This document shows positions 17,847 through 26,993 of a DNA stretch of 64,000 bases, one piece after another. The notes under the pieces were generated by a model, which saw nothing but the letters and a program-made list of their open reading frames with translations, was not told the origin of the DNA and did not search any database. Every line of letters begins with the position of its first letter. Within the stretch, counting starts at the first letter, position 1. This DNA comes from Brockia lithotrophica (GTDB lineage Bacteria > Bacillota > Bacilli > Thermicanales > DSM-22653), in the NCBI RefSeq assembly GCF_003633725.1, contig NZ_RBIJ01000001.1, positions 689,302-753,301 of the forward strand. Direction: 5' to 3'. Position numbers and translations under genes: made by a program.

Positions 17847-18806
17847 TTACGTCCCGCGATCTCCCTCGTACGCCCGCACGATCTTTTCGACCAAGGGGTG
17901 GCGTACGACGTCCGCCTCGTGCAAAGTGACGATCCCGATCTCGGGGATGTCCTTGAGCCGGCCCAAAGCGTCCTCGAGGCCGGAAACCTCTCCGCGGGCG
18001 AGGTCGACCTGCGTGAGGTCCCCGGTGATCACCATGCGCGACCCCGCACCGAGGCGCGTGAGAAACATCTTCATCTGTGCGGGAGTCGTGTTCTGCGCCT
18101 CGTCGAGGATGACGAAGGCCTCGTCCAACGTGCGCCCGCGCATGTACGCGAGCGGGGCGATTTCGATCGTTCCGCGTTCGATCGCCTTGGCGACAACGTC
18201 GGCCCCCAGAAGGTCGTACAGGGCGTCGTAGAGCGGCCGGAGGTATGGGTCGACCTTTTCTTGCAGGTCCCCGGGGAGAAAGCCGAGGCGCTCGCCCGCC
18301 TCCACCGCGGGGCGCGTCAGGACGATCCGACGAACCTCGTGGCTTCGCAAGGCCTTCACGGCAAAGACGACAGCGAGGTACGTCTTCCCCGTACCGGCGG
18401 GACCGACGGCGAAGACGATTTCGCGCCGGCGGAGTTCCTGGACGTAGTACAGCTGCCCGAGGGTAAGGGCGCGCACGGGACGGCCGCGCACCGTGCGCGT
18501 GAGCTCTTCTTCAAAAAGGACAAAAAGTCGCCGGGGATCCCCTTCTTCGGTGAGGCGAATGGCGTAAAGGACGTCGTGCTCCGTAAGCGTGTGTCCTCGG
18601 CGGACGAGCGCCACGAGCACTTCGAGAAGGGACCCGACGACCCGTACGGTTTCCTCGTCGCCCAAAAGCTGAACCTCGTCGCCCCGAAGAACCACCCTTA
18701 CGGGAAACGCCTCTTCGATGCGCCGAAGGTAGCGGTCATGCGGCCCGAAAAGGGAAAGTCCTTCTCCCGGATGCAGGAGCCGGATGGGCTTCACCGCCGC
18801 ACCCAT
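17847..18806 (-). CDS. phoH: PhoH-family ATPase
   Basis: Predicted RNA-associated P-loop ATPase (319 residues). It has an N-terminal region resembling a KH-like fold, Walker A GPAGTGKT (135-142), Walker B VILDEAQN and a sensor-like VITGDLTQVDL. ATG 18806 lies 14 bases after AAGGAG, a slightly long spacing; no better start is in frame. Conserved order yqfD-phoH-yqfF. Confidence 0.92.
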   Translation of the reverse strand: MGAAVKPIRLLHPGEGLSLFGPHDRYLRRIEEAFPVRVVLRGDEVQLLGDEETVRVVGSLLEVLVALVRRGHTLTEHDVLYAIRLTEEGDPRRLFVLFEEELTRTVRGRPVRALTLGQLYYVQELRRREIVFAVGPAGTGKTYLAVVFAVKALRSHEVRRIVLTRPAVEAGERLGFLPGDLQEKVDPYLRPLYDALYDLLGADVVAKAIERGTIEIAPLAYMRGRTLDEAFVILDEAQNTTPAQMKMFLTRLGAGSRMVITGDLTQVDLARGEVSGLEDALGRLKDIPEIGIVTLHEADVVRHPLVEKIVRAYEGDRGT

Positions 18807-18925
18807 GTACGCCGTCCATCGCTCCTTTTTGCCCCGCCGACCGCCGCAGGGCGGCCGGAAAGGCGTATTGTTCTCCCTTCGCCCCGCCAAACCTCCGCCC
18901 ACGCGCCCGGGAAGGCGTCCAACGC

Positions 18926-20188
18926 CTACGCCCCGGGCTGCGCCTCCGAACGCCCTCCCCCTGCGGAAACGGGTTCGGGACGGGCGATGTTCTCGACGGC
19001 GGCGATGTGGAGCTTCAACGTAACTTTATCACGGCCGACCTCGCGGTGCAAAACGAGCACGCGCGCGACGCGTCCCTCGTGCGCCTGCGCGAGCACCTCG
19101 CGGCGGGCGAGGTCCTTTGCGACTTCCTCGGCTTCTTCGGCGCTCAGGCTCCTCACCACGGGGACGAGCTCCCTCCGCTCCCCCACCTCGATGCCGATCT
19201 GCCACGGGAGGAGGGGGAGGGCGTAGCGGCGGACGGCCTCCGTACTTTCGCCGGAAAGCGCGTCCCCGCGGCGGAAGATCTCCTTCCGGGCGTCCCCCGC
19301 GAAAAGGGAGACAAACCTCTGGCTCTTCGAACCCAAAACGAGCTCGCGCCGCTCGCGTGGCACGCTCACCTCGACTTCGTACCACACCTCGCCGAATACG
19401 CGCCCACGGGCGGGCACGAGTTTCGTCTCCCCTCCTTCTTGTCCCAAAACGCCGGAGATGAGGACCTCGCCCGGCTCGACGCTGTCGCCCGGCCGCACGC
19501 GCAGCTTTCCCGCGGCCAGTTCGTAGCCGACGACCACCGCGCGCTTGGCGGCGACGAGGTGCTGCGGAACCCCGGATGGGGGCGTGGGATCGCCAACCTT
19601 GGGAACGACCACGACGCGCGCCACGACGCCATCGACGGAAAAGCCCACCCACCCGAGCTCGGGATGGCGCTCACGGAGATGCGCGGAAATCGCCTCCGGC
19701 GAAGGGAGGTTGCCCTTCCAAGTCCCCGGGCGTACGCCCAGACGGGCGAGATCCTCGCGGACGGCGGCGGCGAGCCGAAGGTCGAACCCGCGGGCGGCGC
19801 TTTGGTTCCTTCCTGCTTCCGGCGCCGGGGACACGTAGGGGCCGTCGGTTTCCACACGTACGACCCAGATGAACCCGCTCCACACCCAAAGAAGGAGGAG
19901 AAACGCGGTAAAGCCGAGGATTCCTCCGGGGTGCGCGCGCAAGGCCTTGAGCCACGCGTAAGGGCCGCGTCGCTCTCCGAAGCGAATCCTACCCGCGCCG
20001 CGAAGGACGTTTCGCAACGTGCGGACGTCCTCGACGCGAACCGTGAACTCCACGCGGTCGGGAGCGGCGTACACCACGTCGCGCACGGCCACGCCGTGGG
20101 CGGCCAGCTGGCTCAGCCCCTCTGCAGGGGGGTGGCCCTCCCGAGGAAACCAGTGCACGCGCACGTACCCCCGTGCCAGCCTCGGCAC
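18926..20188 (-). CDS. yqfD: Sporulation protein YqfD
   Basis: A 420-residue membrane-anchored sporulation protein, required in relatives for the forespore-mother cell channel stage. One hydrophobic segment (about 90-112) separates a short N-terminal domain from a large external domain with the family patterns RVRPGDSVEPGEVLISG and VPARGRVFGEVWYE. Found next to yqfC, as in endospore formers, so it is good evidence of a sporulating host. Confidence 0.88.
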   Translation of the reverse strand: MPRLARGYVRVHWFPREGHPPAEGLSQLAAHGVAVRDVVYAAPDRVEFTVRVEDVRTLRNVLRGAGRIRFGERRGPYAWLKALRAHPGGILGFTAFLLLLWVWSGFIWVVRVETDGPYVSPAPEAGRNQSAARGFDLRLAAAVREDLARLGVRPGTWKGNLPSPEAISAHLRERHPELGWVGFSVDGVVARVVVVPKVGDPTPPSGVPQHLVAAKRAVVVGYELAAGKLRVRPGDSVEPGEVLISGVLGQEGGETKLVPARGRVFGEVWYEVEVSVPRERRELVLGSKSQRFVSLFAGDARKEIFRRGDALSGESTEAVRRYALPLLPWQIGIEVGERRELVPVVRSLSAEEAEEVAKDLARREVLAQAHEGRVARVLVLHREVGRDKVTLKLHIAAVENIARPEPVSAGGGRSEAQPGA

Positions 20189-20191
20189 CGC

Positions 20192-20473
20192 CTATCCCCC
20201 CTCTCCCCGCCGCAGAATGCGAACGGAGGCGATGTCGCCTTCAAGCGTAAGCCCCTCCGCGTCGTACTTCCGGACGACGAGGGAACTCCCTCGGATGTAC
20301 GCCTCACCGTCGGGGAGGCGTACGTCGACGCCCTCTGGGGAAAACGCGAGGAGTTCGCTGCGCCCTTCGATGCGGACGCGCATGTACCCAGACAGGACGA
20401 TCTCCGGCGTGAGCGCCGACTCCGGCGGCAGGTCGAGGGCGTCGAAAAGCCGAACGAACCACGGTCTTTGCAT
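20192..20473 (-). CDS. yqfC: Sporulation protein YqfC
   Basis: A 93-residue YabP/YqfC-family protein: DLPPESALTPEIVLSGYMRVRIEG, then the YIRG and DIASVRIL patterns typical of the family. I prefer ATG 20473, with GGGGGA five bases before it; ATG 20494 is also in frame but has no ribosome binding site. It precedes yqfD by three bases. Confidence 0.82.
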   Translation of the reverse strand: MQRPWFVRLFDALDLPPESALTPEIVLSGYMRVRIEGRSELLAFSPEGVDVRLPDGEAYIRGSSLVVRKYDAEGLTLEGDIASVRILRRGEGG

Positions 20474-20524
20474 CTCCGTCCCCCGAAAAACCATACGCGG
20501 AGAGAAACGGGGGATATACGCAAA

Positions 20525-20550
20525 GAGACGGCGGGTTTTCCCACCGTCTC
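20525..20550 (-). terminator. Hairpin between rpsU and yqfC
   Basis: An 11-bp stem with one mismatch (GAGACGG and CCGTCTC outer pairs, GGG and CCC inner pairs) around TTTT. On the minus strand it is followed by TTTGCGTATAT rather than a strong T-run. It may partly terminate rpsU transcription and so keep sporulation genes lower. Confidence 0.5.
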
Positions 20551-20616
20551 CGGAGTTTGCGCTTCCGCCCACGAGGCCACCCGATCTACCCAACGGGAGG
20601 AAGAGGGTTCGGACCG

Positions 20617-20790
20617 TCAGCGGCGCTTGCCGCGGCGACCGGCCGCCTTCTTCCGCTTGCGCACGCCGGGTTTCTCGTAGTGCTCCCGCTTCCGGATCTC
20701 GCGCATGACGCCCTCGCGCGAGAGCTCGCGCTTGAACTTCCGAAGCGCGCTGTCGAGCGAGTCGAAATCGCCGACGCGAATCGTCGCCAT
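20617..20790 (-). CDS. rpsU: 30S ribosomal protein bS21
   Basis: A 57-residue basic protein beginning MATIRVGDFDSLDSALRKFK and ending in an Arg/Lys-rich tail (KKAAGRRGKRR). This is the bS21 pattern, with the conserved RKREHYEKP stretch. ATG 20790 has a GGGGGGAGAG ribosome binding site. It heads the cluster that continues with yqfC, as in Bacillus. Confidence 0.95.
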   Translation of the reverse strand: MATIRVGDFDSLDSALRKFKRELSREGVMREIRKREHYEKPGVRKRKKAAGRRGKRR

Positions 20791-20878
20791 GTCCTCTCCC
20801 CCCCTCCCCGCCGGGCCGTGGCCCGCCCATGCGTGACCATCTTACACGATAGGAGGGGGGAAAGTAAAGGTGCGAGTT

Positions 20879-21355
20879 TCACTCCCGTACGAGCCGCTTT
20901 TCAACCTCCACCCCCCGCAGCGTATCGGCCACGGGGCACCGCTCGAAGGCGAAGTGCACGAGGCGCTCGATATCGCGCTCGTCCCCTTCCGCGTCCAGGT
21001 GAAGGTCGAGGCGCACGCGGGAAAATCCGTAGCGGACGTCGGCGAGGCCTTGGAAGCCACGGGGATCGAAGTCCCCCTCGATCGTCGCGCGCACGTCGCG
21101 TACCCGTACGCGGAACTTCGGAGCGAAGGCGACGCACATGAGCGTCACGCACGCGCCGAGGGCGCCGAGGAGGAGCTCCATGGGGTTCATGGCCGTATCC
21201 TCGCCGCCGAGTTCCGGTGGTTCGTCTACGAGAATTTCGTGTCCCCGCGAAGCAATGCGGACCTTCATCCCTCCCGCCCAACGGGTTTCCGCCCGAAGCG
21301 CATGACCGACCTCGGGATCCCGACGTTCGCTGCGGACGTCTTCCTTCATCGACAT
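20879..21355 (-). CDS. OsmC/Ohr-family peroxiredoxin-like protein
   Basis: A 158-residue OsmC-like protein. The two family cysteines are visible, one in LGALGACVTL after the NPMELLLGAL helix and one in ERCPVADTLRG; they reduce organic hydroperoxides in active members. Of three closely spaced ATGs I choose 21355, six bases after GGGAGGG. It is separated from rpsU by a short gap without a T-run. A strong palindrome lies 160 bp upstream. Confidence 0.85.
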   Translation of the reverse strand: MSMKEDVRSERRDPEVGHALRAETRWAGGMKVRIASRGHEILVDEPPELGGEDTAMNPMELLLGALGACVTLMCVAFAPKFRVRVRDVRATIEGDFDPRGFQGLADVRYGFSRVRLDLHLDAEGDERDIERLVHFAFERCPVADTLRGVEVEKRLVRE

Positions 21356-21516
21356 GTCCATCCCTCCCGCAAAGGTAGAATTGCCTTCGCTTCCGTAGGA
21401 TGCCCCAAACCCCCACTCGCTCGTTCCGCTCGTTTGGACCAGCCGAAACGTACCCATGAGGGTTTCCGCCGGCGGCGACGTCGCCCCGCTCCCGCACAAC
21501 CGGCCCCCGCCGGGCC

Positions 21517-21552
21517 GCCGTTATGTGAATGATACTTCATTCACATAACGGC
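21517..21552. promoter_or_regulatory. Perfect 16-bp palindrome, FadR-box-like
   Basis: Two perfectly complementary 16-base arms around TACT. The centre TGAATGA-N4-TCATTCA has the same arms and spacing as the operator I recall for Bacillus FadR (TetR family, fatty-acid degradation). It lies between the divergent osmC-like gene and the Na/Pi-cotransporter-like gene and has no T-run, so an operator is likelier than a terminator. No FadR gene is in the window. Confidence 0.55.
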
Positions 21553-21889
21553 CAACCCCAGTATATCCGAAGGCTTCCTCTCCGTCTACCCCGCAAAAGA
21601 TCCCCGAAGAAAAAATTCGCACCCCGAATGCAGGTTCCCGCGGTGGACCGGAGGGCGAGTGCGAGGACCTCTCGCTTCCCCGCTCGAAGGTGCGGCCTAC
21701 AGGAAAAGCGAAGGGTACGCCGTACGCCCGCGAACGGCCGGAATTTCGAACTCTGCGGTACGGCGGTGCGAAGGACGTGGGCGGGAAAGCGGAGCGTTCC
21801 GCTTGCATAAGAGGTATCCCGAAGGGACAGGCGGGCGGAATGCGCCCGACAAAGCCCGACAAAGGAAACGACGAAAAAGGGGAAAGGCT

Positions 21890-22834
21890 GTGGCAGACCT
21901 CTTCTGGGGGATTCTCCTCTTCCTCGCCGCCCTCTTCGCCTTGCGCCGCGGGCTTCGGGGCATCTGGGGCGAAAACGATGCGGGCGTTGAACTCCTCGGA
22001 CGCCTTCCCCAAGGGCGCACCTTCGGCTTTCTCGTGGGGGTGCTCGGCTCCGCCCTTGTCCACTCGTCGAGCGCTTTCCTCATCGCCGCAGTTGCCGCGG
22101 CGGAAACGGGGGGCTTGGCGGGGGAAACGCTCGTCGCCCTCGTCCTCGGGGCGAACGTGGGGACCACGGCCACGCTCTTTGCCCTCTCTCTGCCCCGGCT
22201 CCCCGGGCCGCAGGCGATGTACCTCGCGGGGGCCACCCTCGCCGCCGCGGGGTGGTGGCTTGCCCGGACGACAAGACGCGGAAGCGGGACCACCCTTGCA
22301 TGGTCGGGCGTGGCGGTCTTCGCCTTCGGCCTCCTCCTCGAGGCGCTGGAGCTCTTGGCCCGCGGAGCGGAAGGGGCCGGCACATCCCCCCTCGTCCGCC
22401 GCCTTCTTTACGCCGCTGCCGGTGGACCGTGGTCCGCGACGGCTGTCGGCGTCCTCCTCGCGGCCGTCCTCCAGTCGAGCACGGCTGCGACCGCCCTCAC
22501 GGCGGCGTTCGTGGAAGAGGGGCTCCTCCCTTTCGAGGCGGCCGTGGGGATCGCCCTCGGTACGAACGTGGGAACCGTGGCAGACACGCTCGTCGCAGGC
22601 GCGTTGGCAGGGCGGGCGGGGCGGCGGGTGGCGTACGCCCACCTGTTCGTAAACGTGCTCGGCGTCCTCTTCGCCGTCCCCCTCGTTCCCCTTGTCGCCC
22701 GGTGGCTTGCCCCCGAGGGGGGGAGCGCCTTGGGAAAGCTCGCTTTCGTCCAGGGGGCGTTCAACTTCGCGAGTGCCGCGGCATTCCTCCCCTTCGCAGC
22801 TTCGATCGCCCGCATCGTCGCCCGTCTGCCTTAG
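21890..22834 (+). CDS. Na/Pi-cotransporter-like membrane protein
   Basis: A 314-residue integral membrane protein with the two inverted repeats of the Na/phosphate cotransporter family. The repeat signatures are LVHSSSAFLIA and VLQSSTAATALTAAF, each followed by GANVGTT- or GTNVGT-type loops. The PhoU-like C-terminal domain present in many bacterial members is absent. GTG 21890 follows AAAGGGGAAAGG. The upstream frame is open for another 77 codons but is basic, unstructured and without a start signal. Its stop overlaps the convergent deoC stop. Confidence 0.85.
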   Translation: MADLFWGILLFLAALFALRRGLRGIWGENDAGVELLGRLPQGRTFGFLVGVLGSALVHSSSAFLIAAVAAAETGGLAGETLVALVLGANVGTTATLFALSLPRLPGPQAMYLAGATLAAAGWWLARTTRRGSGTTLAWSGVAVFAFGLLLEALELLARGAEGAGTSPLVRRLLYAAAGGPWSATAVGVLLAAVLQSSTAATALTAAFVEEGLLPFEAAVGIALGTNVGTVADTLVAGALAGRAGRRVAYAHLFVNVLGVLFAVPLVPLVARWLAPEGGSALGKLAFVQGAFNFASAAAFLPFAASIARIVARLP

Positions 22835-23595
22835 TCCTCCGCCGGACCTTGGGCCGGTCCTTCCGGCTCGATCCCGCCTGCACCCGTTCGGCGGCGCTCC
22901 TCTTCTTCCGCCTCTCGAACGATGGCCACTCCGGAGCTCGTACCGAGGCGGTCTGCCCCTGCGGCGAGGAGGAGGCGGGCCGTACGCGCGTCGCGAATCC
23001 CCCCCGATGCCTTGACGCGAAGGCCGTACGGGTGCGCGAGGGCGGCGAGCGCCCGCACGTCTTCTTCTGTCGCGGGTCCTCCGGGTGGGAACCCCGTCCC
23101 CGTCTTCACGTACGCCGCACCTGCACTTGCGGCGGCCTCCACAGCCCAAGCCCGCTCTTCGGCCGTGAGAAGAGCGGTCTCGAGGATTACCTTGACGGGG
23201 CGGCCTTCTGCGGCTTCCACGACGGCGGCGATGTCCGCGCGCACGCGCTCCAATCGCCCGTCTTTGAGGTCGCCCAAAGAAAGGACCATGTCGAGCTCGT
23301 CCGCCCCCGCCCGCACGGCCTCCCCCGCTTCAAACGCCTTTACGGAGGAAGTGGTCGTCCCGTGCGGGAAGCCGACGACGACGGCGAGGCGAACCTTCCC
23401 CTTCACTCCCAATTCTTCGAGGCGCTCGCGCACGCGCGCCGCCCAACGCGGCGCCACGCACACGGCGGCAAACCCGTAGCGCACGGCTTCGTCCGGGAGC
23501 CGCAAAATCTCCTCCTCCCGCGCGTCCGGGCGGAGGAGGGTGTGGTCGATCGCACGGGCGAGCTCCCGCGCTCCCCAACGGCTAGCCTCGTCCAC
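22831..23595 (-). CDS. deoC: Deoxyribose-phosphate aldolase
   Basis: Splits 2-deoxyribose 5-phosphate to glyceraldehyde 3-phosphate and acetaldehyde in nucleoside breakdown. The 254-residue TIM barrel shows DHTLLRP, VVGFPHG, ELDMVLSLG, the Schiff-base lysine stretch KTGTGF and the second lysine in VKASGGIRD. The last ~25 residues are a low-complexity tail. Its GTG start lies inside the Nudix gene (14-base overlap), so the two are probably cotranscribed. Confidence 0.94.
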   Translation of the reverse strand: MDEASRWGARELARAIDHTLLRPDAREEEILRLPDEAVRYGFAAVCVAPRWAARVRERLEELGVKGKVRLAVVVGFPHGTTTSSVKAFEAGEAVRAGADELDMVLSLGDLKDGRLERVRADIAAVVEAAEGRPVKVILETALLTAEERAWAVEAAASAGAAYVKTGTGFPPGGPATEEDVRALAALAHPYGLRVKASGGIRDARTARLLLAAGADRLGTSSGVAIVREAEEEERRRTGAGGIEPEGPAQGPAED

Positions 23596-24031
23596 CGCGG
23601 GACACCCCCCGGGGCTCCTGGGCGAGGCGCCGCACCGCCTCCTGGAACACCTCGGCGTTGTTCACGTACCCGCGCCTCTCCTGAAGTTCCAGGGCCTGCG
23701 CCGGGGACACCCAGTAGGCGTCGGAAATTTCCTCGTACTGCGGCGAGAGTTCGCCTCCGACGGCACGGATGAGGTAGACGTCTACGACCTTTTCCTGGGA
23801 CGCCCCGCCCGGGAGGACGTACCGGTAGGACACTCGGCCGAGGTAGCTTTCGATCGCCCCGCGAATTCCCGTCTCCTCCTCCACCTCGCGCAGGGCCGCC
23901 TGCTCCGGCGTCTCCCCTGCCTCCAAATGGCCTTTGGGATAGGCGATGCGTCCGAAGCGGTCTTCGATCACGAGGATTTCCGGCCCGCGTTCGCCCTTTC
24001 GGTACACGATCCCTCCTGCGGAAACTTCCAC
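23582..24031 (-). CDS. Nudix hydrolase
   Basis: A 149-residue Nudix protein with a complete Nudix box (residues 34-56: GHLEAGETPEQAALREVEEETGI without gaps in the consensus Gly, Glu and Arg-Glu positions). The pattern KGHLEAGE resembles diadenosine-polyphosphate or nucleotide hydrolases, but the substrate cannot be told. GTG 24031 follows GGGAGGG. It sits between mtaB and deoC. Confidence 0.88.
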   Translation of the reverse strand: MEVSAGGIVYRKGERGPEILVIEDRFGRIAYPKGHLEAGETPEQAALREVEEETGIRGAIESYLGRVSYRYVLPGGASQEKVVDVYLIRAVGGELSPQYEEISDAYWVSPAQALELQERRGYVNNAEVFQEAVRRLAQEPRGVSRGGRG

Positions 24032-24091
24032 GCGCTTCCCTCCCGATCAGAAAAAATAGCGAAACTTCATTTGCCACTTGCCGAGCAAATC

Positions 24092-25522
24092 CTACGCGAG
24101 TCCCACGCCTTCTCGAGTTTCTTCGAGGACGCGCAGCGGGCGCCCCCAGAGCACTTCCCCTTCCTCCCGTTCGATCCGAACCCGCATCGGCACGCCGAGA
24201 AGTCCCGGCGGAGAGGGGACGCGAACGCGAAGGTACTCGCCGCTCGTCCCTTCCAAGACGGTTTGCGCCTCCTCGCCGGCGTCCGCCCCGCGCGGTGGGA
24301 GGACGACCTCGGGCAACACGTCCACGGCGCGGCCGAGGAAACGGCGGCGAAAGCGGCTCCGGAGCTCGCGGTCCAGCTCAATCAGCTCGGCGACCCGCCG
24401 GCGCTTTTCCGCATCGGAAACCGCGTCGGCAAACTTCGCGGCCGCCGTACCCGCGCGCGGCGAGTACGGGAAGACGTGGAGCTGGGCAAAACCGATCTCT
24501 TCAAGAAACGCCCGTGTGCGCGCGAAGCTCGCCTCCGTCTCCCCCGGAAAGCCGACGATCACGTCCGTCGTCACCGCCGCTTCCGGAAAGTACGTGCGGA
24601 GCCGCTCGATCGCCTCGCGGTACTCGCGGGTGGTGTAGCGGCGGCGCATGCGGGCGAGGACGACGTCGTCGCCGGACTGCAGGGGGACGTGGAAGTGGGG
24701 GGCGACCTTTTCCGCCGCCGCCAGCGCCCGGACGAAGCGGGCGTCGAGTTGCCCGACCTCCACCGAGCTCAGGCGGATGCGCCACAAGCCGGGAATCGCC
24801 GCGAGGCGCAACACGAGGTAGGCGAGGGGACCGCCCGCCGCCTGCACCTCCCCTTCGTCCAGACCGGACAGCGCCGCTGCACCGTCCTCTCCGTAGGCGC
24901 CCAGGTGCGTCCCCGTGAGGACGATCTCCCGGTAGCCGCGGGCGACGAGCTCTTCCGCCTCCCGCAAGGCGTCGACGATGCGCCGGCTGCGCACGGGGCC
25001 CTTGGTCCGGGGGATGATGCAAAACGTGCAGTGGTTGCCGCATCCTTCCTCGACCTTGAGGTAGGCGCGGGTGTGTTCGAAGCTTCCCAGGGCGGGAAGT
25101 TCCTCGTACTCCCGAACGCGCAGGATCTCCCCCACCGCGACTACGGGCTCGGAAATCCCCGCCGCCCGGCGTTCCCGCGCCTTCCGGACGAGCTCCCCGA
25201 GGTCGCCCCGCCCGGAGGTGCCCACGACGACGTCCACCCCCGGGATGCGGGCAAAGCTCTCCGGCGCGAGCTGCGCGGCGCACCCCGTGACGACGACGAT
25301 CGCCCGCGGGTAGAGGCGGACCGCACGGCGCACGAGCTGGCGGCTCTTTCGTTCCGCAACGTGGGTTACGGCGCACGTGTTCACGACGACGAGGTCAACG
25401 TCCTCCCTTGCCTCCCCGAAGGGGACGCGCGCGTATCCCTCCTCAGCGAAGAGACGGGCGATCGCCTCGGTCTCGTAGGCATTGACCTTGCATCCGAGGG
25501 TGGCGTACGCCGCCTTGGGCAC
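24092..25522 (-). CDS. mtaB: tRNA t6A37 methylthiotransferase MtaB
   Basis: Radical-SAM methylthiotransferase converting t6A37 to ms2t6A37 in tRNA. The 476 residues carry the three N-terminal cluster cysteines (Cys11, Cys50, Cys81), the radical-SAM motif CGNHCTFC (Cys161, 165, 168) and a C-terminal TRAM-like domain. The start LGCKVNAYET is typical of MtaB rather than MiaB. GTG 25522 follows AAAGGAGGG; upstream in-frame codons have no signal. Confidence 0.92.
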   Translation of the reverse strand: MPKAAYATLGCKVNAYETEAIARLFAEEGYARVPFGEAREDVDLVVVNTCAVTHVAERKSRQLVRRAVRLYPRAIVVVTGCAAQLAPESFARIPGVDVVVGTSGRGDLGELVRKARERRAAGISEPVVAVGEILRVREYEELPALGSFEHTRAYLKVEEGCGNHCTFCIIPRTKGPVRSRRIVDALREAEELVARGYREIVLTGTHLGAYGEDGAAALSGLDEGEVQAAGGPLAYLVLRLAAIPGLWRIRLSSVEVGQLDARFVRALAAAEKVAPHFHVPLQSGDDVVLARMRRRYTTREYREAIERLRTYFPEAAVTTDVIVGFPGETEASFARTRAFLEEIGFAQLHVFPYSPRAGTAAAKFADAVSDAEKRRRVAELIELDRELRSRFRRRFLGRAVDVLPEVVLPPRGADAGEEAQTVLEGTSGEYLRVRVPSPPGLLGVPMRVRIEREEGEVLWGRPLRVLEETREGVGLA

Positions 25523-25617
25523 GGCTATCCCTCCTTTCGAAAAGCAAGAAGTCGTCTCGTTTCTTCTCAGGAACGTAGGCACGAACACTGGACACGCCCA
25601 CGTGGTTGCATATCTGT

Positions 25618-25633
25618 ATTATACCGAATTATA
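25618..25633 (-). promoter_or_regulatory. Two tandem -10 elements upstream of mtaB
   Basis: On the minus strand TATAAT occurs twice, ten bases apart (25628-25633 and 25618-25623), about 100 bases upstream of mtaB in the 195-bp gap after nhaA. No good -35 box is present at 17 bases, so the promoter call is tentative. Confidence 0.45.
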
Positions 25634-25717
25634 CCGAACCTCCCACTTCCCGGCCCGGCACAAAGCACAAACGAAGCCATCCTTCCCCGTACGGTATGGA
25701 ACCAAAAAGGATTTGAA

Positions 25718-26992
25718 CTACGTACCCTCCCGATCGTCCGCAGGCAGATCACGGCAACCGCTATTTCGAAATCGGCCGAGAAAAGCGGCAAGAGCGACAA
25801 ACGCAAGACTGAAGAGCGCTCCCGCCTTTGCCTCGGACTTGAGAGCAAAATCATGGGCAAAGGCGGCGTCGGCAACGAAGAGAGAAACCGTAAGCCCACT
25901 TGCGGAACTTAGTGCGATGAGAAACAAACTAAAACGGTTGAAGCCCACAGCACGTAGCCAACCGACGGCTTCCGTGAGCCGCCCGGCAGCGTAAATGCCC
26001 GCCACCTTTCCAAAAAGGAGCGACAACGCGATAACCCCAGAAAGAACTCCAACGTGAGAAAACGCCACCCCACCGTTGGCAAGAGCAAACAAAAAGAGAC
26101 CGTCATCTACAGGACCAGAAAGAGATCTTGCAAAACGTTCGAGCGGCGAGTCCCCCTCCCCGGGCATTTTAGAAACGTCCCCCCTCAACCCGACCTTCTC
26201 TTCTGAAGTCGAAGGAGAGGCGTTCGATGAAGGATCGCCTGAGCCGATTGTGGGAATAGAGGAAAAGGGCAGGAAAGGGACGATCGGCACGAGGGCGAGG
26301 GCAGGATGCAGACCGGCGTGAAACAGTCCGTACCAAGACAGGCACCCAGCAACGAGGGTAGTAAACACCCACTGTTCGGGAAACGTACGGGAAAGTAGTC
26401 GAGCAACGACTATAGCGCCGAGCACCCAAAGAAGGGCCTCCGGAATGAAGTTACGATCTGGCCTAGGGTAGAAGAAAGCGATCACGAGCATGCTCACAAT
26501 GTCGTCTCCGATGGCGACGAGGAGAAGAAAAGAGATGGCGGGATGTCGCGCTCCTAAGGCGATACGAGCACCAAGCCAGGCAAGAGCAATATCCGTCGCT
26601 GTGACGATGCCAAAGCCGCGCGCCCACTCGGGATGACCTAGAAAGAATACAGCCGCGAGGTATAGACCCGCGGGAAAGACGACGCCAAAAGTCATGGCAA
26701 GAAAGGGGGTAAAGGCATAAGCAACGACGTCCCGCATACTTCCCAAACGGGCAAAGGTGGAGACGACGTGAGCTGTGACGACACCAAAAAAGAACGTCAT
26801 GAAGACGTCGTTTACGAGCCACTCCCAGGATACTCTGCCCACCCCGGGAAGATCGATCCACGGCGTTTGCATCCACAACTCGTACGACGCAGGAAAAAGA
26901 TTTGCCCAAATGAGGGCCACCCCAAGTCCAATGAGGAGCGGCCCCGCATAGTCGCGAAAGATTTGGTGAGTCCTACGGAAGGCACGCCCCAC
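25718..26992 (-). CDS. nhaA: Na+/H+ antiporter NhaA
   Basis: Exchanges external protons for internal sodium. The 424 residues contain about 12 membrane segments and the essential acidic residues of NhaA in TATDIALAW and IGDDIVSMLVI. A polar, Ser/Glu-rich insertion (about residues 245-290) lies in the middle loop. Start GTG 26992 is one base after the birA stop. Base use is a little less GC-rich than in birA and cca, so it may be a later addition to that group. Confidence 0.9.
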   Translation of the reverse strand: MGRAFRRTHQIFRDYAGPLLIGLGVALIWANLFPASYELWMQTPWIDLPGVGRVSWEWLVNDVFMTFFFGVVTAHVVSTFARLGSMRDVVAYAFTPFLAMTFGVVFPAGLYLAAVFFLGHPEWARGFGIVTATDIALAWLGARIALGARHPAISFLLLVAIGDDIVSMLVIAFFYPRPDRNFIPEALLWVLGAIVVARLLSRTFPEQWVFTTLVAGCLSWYGLFHAGLHPALALVPIVPFLPFSSIPTIGSGDPSSNASPSTSEEKVGLRGDVSKMPGEGDSPLERFARSLSGPVDDGLFLFALANGGVAFSHVGVLSGVIALSLLFGKVAGIYAAGRLTEAVGWLRAVGFNRFSLFLIALSSASGLTVSLFVADAAFAHDFALKSEAKAGALFSLAFVALAAFLGRFRNSGCRDLPADDREGT

Positions 26993-26993
26993 T

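Noticed and set aside
25690-25760. tRNA gene or tRNA-end attachment site
   Set aside because: On the minus strand AGTTCAAATCC looks like a T-loop, but no T-stem or cloverleaf pairing exists and it overlaps the end of nhaA.
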